NCBI RefSeq assembly: GCF_001294335.1 | Contig: NZ_LGKG01000124.1 | Coordinates: 1 to 64,000, forward strand | From: Streptomyces chattanoogensis | GTDB lineage: Bacteria > Actinomycetota > Actinomycetes > Streptomycetales > Streptomycetaceae | Length of the DNA: 64,000 bases | Direction: 5' to 3' | Shown: positions 17,954 through 25,007 of the stretch, piece by piece | How the letters are laid out: each line of letters starts with the position of its first letter | Position numbering within the stretch: position 1 is the first letter of the stretch | Made by a program: the position numbers and the translations under genes | Notes under the pieces: generated by a model | Databases searched by the model: none | Seen by the model: only the letters and a program-made list of their open reading frames with translations | What the model was told of the DNA's origin: nothing

Positions 17954-19273
17954 ATGGCCGACGCCGCTGCACGGCTCACCAAGCTCGCCGAGGAGGTGCT
18001 GGGGGCCGGTCTCCCGGTCCGTATCCGCGCCTGGGACCGCAGCGAGTCCGGCCCGCCGGGGGCACCCACGCTCGTCATCCGCAACCGCCGTGCGCTGCGC
18101 CGTCTGCTGTTCAAACCGGGGGAGCTGGGTCTGGCCCGCGCCTGGGTGGCGGGGGACATCGACATCGACGGCGATCTCTACGAGGCGCTGGACCTGCTGG
18201 CCGGCCTGATCTGGGAGCGGCCCGCCGCCCCCGGCAGACCGCAGCCGGCCGCTGTCCTGCGTTCCCTGGCCCGCCCGGAGATCCGGGCCGCGGCCAAGGA
18301 GCTGCTGTTCCTGGCCGGCGCTCCCGTCCCGCCCGCGCCGCCCGCCGAGGAGGCCAGGAAGCGGCGCGGTCCGCTGCACACCCTGCTGCGCGACAAGGAC
18401 GCCATCAGCCACCACTACGACGTGGGCAACGACTTCTACGAGCTGGTGCTGGGCCCCTCGATGGTCTACTCGTGCGCGTACTGGGGGACCGACGAGGGCG
18501 GGGCCGCCACCCTGGAGGACGCCCAGCGCGACAAGCTCGACCTGATCTGCCGCAAGCTCGGCCTGGAGGAGGGCCGGCGGCTGCTGGACGTGGGCTGCGG
18601 CTGGGGCTCGATGGTGCTGCACGCCGCCCGCGAGTACGGCGTGCGGGCGGTCGGCATCACCCTCTCCGAGGAGCAGGCCGCCTACGCCCGTAAGCGGATC
18701 GCCGACGCCGGACTGGCCGACCGGGTCGAGATCCGGGTGCAGGACTACCGCGAGATCAAGGACGAGCCGTTCGACGCGATCTCGTCGATCGGCATGGCGG
18801 AGCATGTCGGCCAGGCCCAGTACGCGGAGTACGCGAGCGCCCTGTACGCCCTGCTGCGGCCCGGCGGGCGGCTGCTGAACCACCAGATCGCGCGGCGGCC
18901 GCTGCCCGACGAGGAGGCCTACCGCGTCGATGAGTTCATCGACCGGTACGTCTTCCCGGACGGTGAGCTGGCGCCCGTCGGGCGGACCACCGGCGCCCTG
19001 GAGGACGCGGGTTTCGAGGTGCGGGACGTGGAGGTGATCCGCGAGCACTATGCGCTGACGCTGCGCCGGTGGGTCGCCAATCTGGAGAAGCACTGGGACC
19101 GGGCGGTGCGGCTCACCTCACCGGGGCGGGCGCGGGTCTGGCGGCTGTACATGGCCGCGTCGGCGCTGTCGTTCGAACGGAACCGCATAGGGGTCAACCA
19201 GGTGCTGGCCGTACGGACACCGGATTCCGGTGCTTCCGGAATGCCGCTGCGGGCGCGGGCCTGGCAGGGCTGA
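17954..19273 (+). CDS. cyclopropane-fatty-acyl-phospholipid synthase family methyltransferase
   Basis: 439-residue SAM-dependent enzyme of the CFA synthase/mycolic-acid-methyltransferase family. An N-terminal domain (1-~150: LVIRNRRALRRLLFKPGELG, ARAWVAGDIDIDGDLYEALD) is followed by the hinge HYDVGNDFYELVLGPSMVYSC, then the SAM motif LLDVGCGWGSMVLHAA, IRVQDYREI and SSIGMAEHVG. Reaction by family: transfer of a methylene or methyl group to the double bond of membrane lipid acyl chains. The ATG at 17954 is preceded by GGAGGTG. The gene is convergent with the ABC permease; both end at the perfect hairpin 19292-19323. Confidence 0.9.
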   Translation: MADAAARLTKLAEEVLGAGLPVRIRAWDRSESGPPGAPTLVIRNRRALRRLLFKPGELGLARAWVAGDIDIDGDLYEALDLLAGLIWERPAAPGRPQPAAVLRSLARPEIRAAAKELLFLAGAPVPPAPPAEEARKRRGPLHTLLRDKDAISHHYDVGNDFYELVLGPSMVYSCAYWGTDEGGAATLEDAQRDKLDLICRKLGLEEGRRLLDVGCGWGSMVLHAAREYGVRAVGITLSEEQAAYARKRIADAGLADRVEIRVQDYREIKDEPFDAISSIGMAEHVGQAQYAEYASALYALLRPGGRLLNHQIARRPLPDEEAYRVDEFIDRYVFPDGELAPVGRTTGALEDAGFEVRDVEVIREHYALTLRRWVANLEKHWDRAVRLTSPGRARVWRLYMAASALSFERNRIGVNQVLAVRTPDSGASGMPLRARAWQG

Positions 19274-19291
19274 GGCGCGCCGTACGCATAC

Positions 19292-19323
19292 GGGCCCGGG
19301 GACCATGAGCGGTCCCCGGGCCC
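19292..19323. terminator. bidirectional terminator between cfa-like gene and ABC permease
   Basis: Perfect 13-bp inverted repeat GGGCCCGGGGACC / GGTCCCCGGGCCC with a six-base loop, between two convergent stops. Confidence 0.75.
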
Positions 19324-19348
19324 TGGACGGGTGCGGCCGTGGCGCCGG

Positions 19349-21889
19349 CTACTCCGACTTGATCGCCGCCAGCATGTTCAGCTTCGCCGCCCGCCGCGCC
19401 GGCCACAGCGCGGCCAGGACGCCGACCACCGCGGCCAGGCCGAGGAAGAGGCCCAACCGGCCCCAGGGCAGGACCAGTTCGTACGTCGGCAGGGAGCCGC
19501 CGATCAGCTCGCCGGCCGCCCAGCCGAAGAACACGCCCAGGCCGACACCGAGCACCCCGCCGAACAGGGAGATCACCAGCGACTCCAGGCGCACCATGCG
19601 CTTGATGCCGCGGCGGTCCAGCCCGATGGCGCGCAGCATGCCGATCTCCTGCTGCCGCTCGAAGACCGACATCGCCAGGGTGTTGATCACGCCGAGCACG
19701 GCGACGATCACGGCCATGGCCAGCAGGCCGTAGAGCATGTTCAGCATCAGGCTGAACATCTGGGCTATGCCGTCGGAGACGTCCTTCTTGTCGGAGACCG
19801 AGATCGCCGGGTTCTTGCCGAGCGCCTTGACCAGCGAGTCCTTGGCGGCGTCGGTGGCGCCGCCCTTCGTCTTGACCATCACCTGCATATCGGTGATCTG
19901 GCGCTGGTGCGGGGCGAGAGTGCCGTTGTCCAGGATGATGCCGTGGATCATCTCGTTGCCCTGGTAGACGCCCGAGACGGTCAGCGTGCCCTTCTTGCCG
20001 TCCGCGTACGTCACCGGGACGTGTGCGCCGGCGCTCCAGCCGTGCCGCTTGGCGGTGGCGTCGTCCACCACCGCACGGCCGCCGCGCAGATCGCCGAGCG
20101 AGCCCTGGGTGAAGTCGAGCCGGGTGAGCTTGCCGAAGTCCTTGCCGTTGACGCCGGTCAGGTACTCGGGGGTGGCGTCCGGGCCGGTGCCGATCCGGGA
20201 CGGGGAGTTGCGCAGCGGGCTGACGGCGGTGACCTCGTCCAGGCCGCTCAGCTTCTTCGCCACGTCGGGGGAGAGGGGCGACCGGCTGGCCATGGAGACG
20301 ACATAGTCGGCCTTGAGCGCGTCGGTGGCCATCTTGTCGATGCCCTTCTGCACGCTGCCCGCGATCACCGTCATGCCCGTGATCAGGGTGAGCCCGACCA
20401 TCAGGGCGGAGGCGGTGGCGGCCGTACGGCGGGGATTGCGGACGGCGTTCTGCCGGGCGAGCTTGCCGGAGATGCCGAACGCGCGCAGTACGGGCGCGGC
20501 CAGTGCGATCAGCGGGCGGGACAGCAGCGGCGTCAGGATGAACACGCCGATCAGCAGCACCGCGGCGCCGCCGGACATCAGGGCCTCGGCGTCGTTCATG
20601 CCGGTGGCGACCACCACGGCGGCCGTACCGGCGCCCGCGACCAGCGCACCGATGGTGTTGCGGACCACCAGCGACTTGGTGGTGGCGGTGGCATGCACGC
20701 TGTTCATCGCGGCGACCGGCGGGATCTTCGCGGCGCGGCGGCCGGGCAGCCAGGCGGCCAGCACGGTGACGACGATGCCGACGGCCAGTGAGACCGCGAT
20801 CGTGGACGGGGCGATCACCAGGGGGCCGTCGGGGACGGTCGCGCCGATGGTGCCCATCAGCGCCCGCAGTCCGGCGCCGATGCCGATACCGGCCGCCAGG
20901 CCCGTGACCGCGGCGACCGCGCCCACCAGGAACGCCTCGCTCAGCACCGACCGGGTCACCTGACGGCGGCTCGCGCCGACCGCGCGCAGCAGCGCCAGCT
21001 CCTTGGTGCGCTGGGCGACCAGCATGGTGAAGGTGTTGGTGATGATGAAGATGCCGACGAAGAGCGCGATCCCGGCGAACGCCAGCAGGCCGGTCTTCAT
21101 CCCGTCCATGCTCTCGGCGATGGCCTTTGCCTGCTCGTCGGCGAGCTCCTTGCCGGTGGTGGCCGCTGCGCCGTCCTTGGGCAGCACCTTGTCGACGGCG
21201 GCCTTCAGGGCGCTCTGGGACGCGCCCGGCGCGGCCTTGACGTCGATCTCGCTGAATGCGCCGGGGGTGGCGAACAGCTTCTGCGCGGTCGCGGTGTCGA
21301 ACAGCGCGAGGCTGCCGCCGGCCGCGACCGTACCGTCGTCGGTCGTGAAGACGCCGGTCAGCTTCTGCTCGCGCACCGGTCCGTCGACCGATATCCGTAC
21401 GGTGTCGCCGGCCTTGTAGCCGGCCTTGTCGGCGGTGTGCGCATCCAGCGCGAACTCCTGCGGGCCCTTGGGGGCAACACCGTCGCGCAGCGGATAGCGG
21501 GCGTCCTTGCCGTCGCTGCCGGGGAAGTAGTTGGCGCCGCGGGTCGAGAAGCCGTTGCCGATCAGCTTGCCGTTCTTGTCGGCGATGGCGGTGAAGCCGG
21601 AGACGGTGCCGGTGGCGGAGGCGGCTCCGGGGACGCGGGCGGCCGCGTCCAGCAGCTTCTGGTCGAGCATGGTGGCCGCGCCCGGCGCGCCGCTGTCCGA
21701 GGACTTCGGCTGGATGGCGACGTCGACGTTGTCGAAGCCCTTTTGGGAGCTGCGCTGGAAGGCGTCGGAGATGGTCGAGGTGAAGACCAGGGTGCCGGAG
21801 ACGAAGGCCACGCCGAGCATCACGGCGAGGACGGTCATCAGCAGCCGGGCCTTGTGCGCGAGCACATTGCGCAAGGCGGTGCGGAACAT
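19349..21889 (-). CDS. ABC transporter permease (FtsX/MacB type)
   Basis: 846-residue permease with two FtsX-like domains. The layout is an N-terminal membrane helix (RLLMTVLAVMLGVAFVSGTLVF), a large extracellular domain (about 60-290), three helices (LLAFAGIALFVGIFIITNTF, and two more to ~430), a central pair, a second FtsX repeat with SALMVGLTLITGMTVIAGSV, a second extracellular domain and three C-terminal helices ending LWPARRAAKLNMLAAIKSE. Paired with the ATPase just upstream, it forms a MacB/Lol-like mechanotransmission exporter; whether the substrate is a lipid, peptide or antibiotic is unknown. ATG at 21889 begins MFRTALRNVLAHKARLL. Confidence 0.9.
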   Translation of the reverse strand: MFRTALRNVLAHKARLLMTVLAVMLGVAFVSGTLVFTSTISDAFQRSSQKGFDNVDVAIQPKSSDSGAPGAATMLDQKLLDAAARVPGAASATGTVSGFTAIADKNGKLIGNGFSTRGANYFPGSDGKDARYPLRDGVAPKGPQEFALDAHTADKAGYKAGDTVRISVDGPVREQKLTGVFTTDDGTVAAGGSLALFDTATAQKLFATPGAFSEIDVKAAPGASQSALKAAVDKVLPKDGAAATTGKELADEQAKAIAESMDGMKTGLLAFAGIALFVGIFIITNTFTMLVAQRTKELALLRAVGASRRQVTRSVLSEAFLVGAVAAVTGLAAGIGIGAGLRALMGTIGATVPDGPLVIAPSTIAVSLAVGIVVTVLAAWLPGRRAAKIPPVAAMNSVHATATTKSLVVRNTIGALVAGAGTAAVVVATGMNDAEALMSGGAAVLLIGVFILTPLLSRPLIALAAPVLRAFGISGKLARQNAVRNPRRTAATASALMVGLTLITGMTVIAGSVQKGIDKMATDALKADYVVSMASRSPLSPDVAKKLSGLDEVTAVSPLRNSPSRIGTGPDATPEYLTGVNGKDFGKLTRLDFTQGSLGDLRGGRAVVDDATAKRHGWSAGAHVPVTYADGKKGTLTVSGVYQGNEMIHGIILDNGTLAPHQRQITDMQVMVKTKGGATDAAKDSLVKALGKNPAISVSDKKDVSDGIAQMFSLMLNMLYGLLAMAVIVAVLGVINTLAMSVFERQQEIGMLRAIGLDRRGIKRMVRLESLVISLFGGVLGVGLGVFFGWAAGELIGGSLPTYELVLPWGRLGLFLGLAAVVGVLAALWPARRAAKLNMLAAIKSE

Positions 21890-21953
21890 GGGTGGGTCAG
21901 TCCTGGAGGTCGGTGGGGGGGGAGTACGGGCGGCGGCTGCCGGGGCAGGCCGG

Positions 21954-22766
21954 TCAGCTCGTACGGCCCTTGGCGTCGAAACCGGGGGTCCGGGGGGCAC
22001 CCCCGGAAAAACGCAGCATCCGTTCCAGCACCATGTCGGCGGTCGGGTCGGGCATGTCGTCGACGATCCGGCCGTCGGCGAGGAATATGACCCGGTCCGC
22101 ATACGACGCCGCGACCGGATCGTGGGTCACCATCACCACGGTCTGGCCCAGCTCCCGCACGGAGTTGCGCAGAAAGCCCAGGACCTCGGCGCCGGAGCGC
22201 GAGTCGAGGTTTCCGGTCGGCTCGTCCGCGAAGATGATCTCGGGCCGGGAGGCCAGCGCACGGGCGACGGCCACCCGCTGCTGCTGGCCGCCGGAGAGCT
22301 GGCTGGGCCGGTGCTTGAGCCGGCCGCCCAGGCCGACGGTCTCCACGACGCGGTCCAGCCAGGCGCGGTCCGGCTTGCGGCCCGCGATGTCCATCGGAAG
22401 GGTGATGTTCTCCAGGGCGGTCAGCGTGGGCAGCAGGTTGAACGCCTGGAACACGAAGCCGATCTTGTCGCGCCGCAGCTGGGTGAGCTTCTTGTCCTTC
22501 AGCCCGGTCAGCTCGATGTCGCCGATCCGGGCCGAGCCGCCGCTGATCGAGTCCAGTCCGGCCATGCAGTGCATCAGCGTCGACTTGCCGGACCCGGAGG
22601 GGCCCATGATCGCGGTGAACCGGGCCTGCCGGAAGTCGACGGAGACGGCGTCCAGGGCGACCACCTGGGTCTCGCCCTGTCCGTAGACCTTGGTGAGATC
22701 CGTGGCGCGGGCGGCCACCGCGGTGGCGCGGGTGGCGGTGGAGACGCCGGAGTGGGTGGTGGTCAC
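21954..22766 (-). CDS. ABC transporter ATP-binding protein (MacB/LolD type)
   Basis: 270-residue ATPase with Walker A GPSGSGKST, Q-loop, signature LSGGQQQRVAVARALASRPE, Walker B IIFADEPTGNLDSRSG and the H-loop (VMVTHDPVAASYADR). LolD/MacB subfamily by the NLD and the linker after Walker A. The GTG at 22766 (VTTTHSG) has AGGAG upstream. It lies 64 bases before the permease gene and the two are surely an operon, transcribed away from bldA. Confidence 0.93.
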   Translation of the reverse strand: MTTTHSGVSTATRATAVAARATDLTKVYGQGETQVVALDAVSVDFRQARFTAIMGPSGSGKSTLMHCMAGLDSISGGSARIGDIELTGLKDKKLTQLRRDKIGFVFQAFNLLPTLTALENITLPMDIAGRKPDRAWLDRVVETVGLGGRLKHRPSQLSGGQQQRVAVARALASRPEIIFADEPTGNLDSRSGAEVLGFLRNSVRELGQTVVMVTHDPVAASYADRVIFLADGRIVDDMPDPTADMVLERMLRFSGGAPRTPGFDAKGRTS

Positions 22767-23253
22767 GGGGTGGAGCTCCTGTCGGGACGAGGGACCATCT
22801 GCTCCGCGGCGGCCGGGTGGCCGGGTGGCGCGGACCTTTCCATCGTGGGACAGGGAAGGCGGTGCGGACGTCAACCCCTGTGACCGTCCTGGGGGAGTCC
22901 GTAGACGTACAGGCCCACCCCTTCGGTCATCCCTGGGGAGGAGACGGCCCCTGATGCCGCCGCCTGACCAGGACCGCATCAAGACCGCGTCAAGGGCGTG
23001 CGGCGGCCGGCGGCGCGGGCGCGGCGGGGGCCGCGGGCAGACGTCGAGTTTCCGTCAATTCGGGCGCGAATTCCGTTGCGCCGGTACACCGGCAAAGCTG
23101 GGCTTCAGACATGTGCCGGAGGCTCGTACCGGGCACTGATGCACCCTCAGTTGCCAATAAAATAAGACAACCTCGGGGTGAGTGGCCGAACTGCGTGGTG
23201 CGCTGCGGGCTACGCTCGTGCTGCCCTCTTTGAGGCGGCATGGGGGACCCCAG
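22767..23253. other. intergenic region ABC operon-bldA
   Basis: 487 bases between divergent units. A -10-like TACGCT (23211-23216) lies 38 bases ahead of the tRNA. The stretch 23140-23180 is unusually AT-rich (TTGCCAATAAAATAAGACAA). Nothing else assignable. Confidence 0.5.
23211..23216 (+). promoter_or_regulatory. putative -10 element of bldA
   Basis: TACGCT 38 bases upstream of the mature tRNA 5' end, leaving a short 5' leader as expected for a Streptomyces tRNA gene. The -35 is not obvious. Confidence 0.4.
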
Positions 23254-23335
23254 GCCCGGGTGGTGGAATGCAGACACGGCGAGCTTAAACCTCGCTGGCC
23301 TACGGGCCGTGCCGGTTCAAGTCCGGCTCCGGGCA
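23254..23335 (+). tRNA. bldA: tRNA-Leu(TAA), the bldA tRNA
   Basis: Class II tRNA with all helices readable: acceptor GCCCGGG / TCCGGGC plus discriminator A; anticodon stem GCGAG / CTCGC around loop CTTAAAC, anticodon TAA at 23286-23288; a long variable arm with GGCC / GGCC pairing; and T arm GCCGG-TTCAAGT-CCGGC. It therefore reads the rare UUA leucine codon, which defines bldA in Streptomyces, where it gates antibiotic and aerial-hyphae genes. The 3' CCA is not encoded (CAA follows). Confidence 0.97.
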
Positions 23336-23801
23336 CAAGACATTTTCAATTTTGCCTGAAATTTCAACGTAAGCGCAAATTCCGCCGGGATCCGCTGCCT
23401 TCGGACGGGCGATCCACCCCTCGCCCGACGTGCTCACCCGGCAGCCGACCCTCATGCGCGCGCCCCAGCGTACCGTGCAACCTTCAACCAATGGCCAGGA
23501 CTTCGGCCTGGTCCCGCCCAGGTTGTGGGTGCCGGCCGCCGACGAGCTGATGGAGTGTCCGGTCGCGTCGAGCGGGTGCCCCCCTCCGCATCATCCGCGG
23601 GTGCTCCTCGGAGAGGTGACGAGGGGAGCCGGAAATACACATGACGTCCCGAGCGCATCCTGGACGAGATGACGCAAGGGCCGAGGGGAATGCGAATCCG
23701 GTGTTCCTGGTTTCGCTTGGCGTAATTCTGCGAGGGTATTCGTCAGGCCGGCGGGCCGCCGGGCGAAACCCGGCGGCCCTCTCCCTGTCCACGCCGCCCG
23801 T
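23336..23801. other. intergenic region bldA-glycosyltransferase
   Basis: 466 bases. An AT-rich stretch (GACATTTTCAATTTTGCCTG) directly follows the tRNA, perhaps where bldA transcription ends. The terminator of the opposing operon is at 23753-23779. No gene is supported between. Confidence 0.5.
23753..23779 (-). terminator. terminator of the glycosyltransferase operon
   Basis: Perfect 11-bp inverted repeat GGGCCGCCGGG / CCCGGCGGCCC with loop CGAAA, 23 bases beyond the minus-strand stop at 23802. Confidence 0.75.
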
Positions 23802-25007
23802 TCACCGCTCCACGAGCGCGAACAGACTCTCCCAGCGGCCGACGATCTCCTCGGTGGAGAAGCGCTGGATGTTCTCGCGGGCCGCCTCTCCCATCGTGTC
23901 CCGGAGCTCCTTGTCGGAGATGAGGGTGTCGAGATGGCGGGCGAATTCGGTGATATTGCCGGGCGGTGCGAGGAGCCCGTCCTCGCCGTCGGTGATGATC
24001 TCGTGGACGCCCGGGGCCACATCGAATGCCACGCAGGGGACGGCGGTGGCCATTGCTTCCATGGGGGCCAGTGGGAAGCCCTCGCCGCGTGAGCTCAGTG
24101 CGAATACCGCGCTTTCGCGCAGCGCGCCGGGGACGTCGCCGGTCCGGCCCATCCACCTGACGGACGTGGCCACGCCCAATTCCGCGGCCAGTTTGCGGAG
24201 TTCTTCCTCCTCCTCGCCGGAGCCGTAAATGCGCAGCGTCCAGTCGGGGTGCTGGGGGGCGACCCGGGCCCAGGCCTCCAGCAGCAGGTCGACGCCCTTT
24301 TCCTCGTGCAGCCGGCCGATGCTGACGACGCACTTGGCGGAGCGGTCGGAGGGGACGTCGGGGAAGAAGGGAAGAGGGTTGGGCATGAAGCCGACGTTGT
24401 CCATGCGCTGGCGGATCCAGCGGTCGGCGTCCTCACGCGTGAGGGTCAGCATCCGGTCGACGTCCTTGTAGAACCGCTTCACCCGGCCGAAGCGGGACGA
24501 CTTGCGGCAGGTGTCGAACGATTCATGGCTCATACCGATCATGGTCAGACCGGCGGTGTCGGCCAGTGCCACCCACTCCATCGCCCACACCTGGGTGACG
24601 ATCACCACGCCGCCCGGCCGCGCCTGCCGGAACAGTGCGCTCATCTTGGCCGCCTGCTCGTGCATCCCGGCCTCCCGGGCGGCCCGGCGGCGCCGTTCGG
24701 CGACGTTGAGCTTGTCCTTGAGGCCGCGCACGGGGCGGACGGAAGGCGGGTGCTCGCTGTAAAGAGTGGTGGTGGCGAAGGGGAGATCGGCCGCGAGTTC
24801 GTGGACCCTCCCCTCGGGAGGCGGCACGATGCCGATGATGTGCACCCGGTGGCCCTGCTCGCTGAACAGACGCGCCATCTGGTGCGACCAGCTCGTGATG
24901 CCGCCCATCTCGTTGACGCTGTTGGAGACGAAGAAGATGTCCCGCGGTCCGGCCGGCCCGGCCGGCTGCGGCCTGTTCGCGTACGGCTTGTTCATCGACG
25001 CCTCCAT
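23802..25007 (-). CDS. glycosyltransferase family 4
   Basis: About 401 residues, GT-B fold retaining glycosyltransferase, cytosolic or membrane-associated. The N-terminal half opens with IFFVSNSVNEMGGITSWSHQ; the C-terminal nucleotide-sugar half has VSIGRLHEEKGVDLLLEAWA, RIYGSGEEEEELRKLA and the E-x7-E site SSRGEGFPLAPMEAMATAVPC. Its start overlaps the stop of the upstream gene as TGATG (ATG at 25007); another ATG at 24995 and a GTG at 25019 each have their own GGAGG, so the exact start is open. With the upstream bifunctional enzyme it should build a wall polymer such as teichoic acid; the sugar is not predictable. Confidence 0.85.
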   Translation of the reverse strand: MEASMNKPYANRPQPAGPAGPRDIFFVSNSVNEMGGITSWSHQMARLFSEQGHRVHIIGIVPPPEGRVHELAADLPFATTTLYSEHPPSVRPVRGLKDKLNVAERRRRAAREAGMHEQAAKMSALFRQARPGGVVIVTQVWAMEWVALADTAGLTMIGMSHESFDTCRKSSRFGRVKRFYKDVDRMLTLTREDADRWIRQRMDNVGFMPNPLPFFPDVPSDRSAKCVVSIGRLHEEKGVDLLLEAWARVAPQHPDWTLRIYGSGEEEEELRKLAAELGVATSVRWMGRTGDVPGALRESAVFALSSRGEGFPLAPMEAMATAVPCVAFDVAPGVHEIITDGEDGLLAPPGNITEFARHLDTLISDKELRDTMGEAARENIQRFSTEEIVGRWESLFALVER

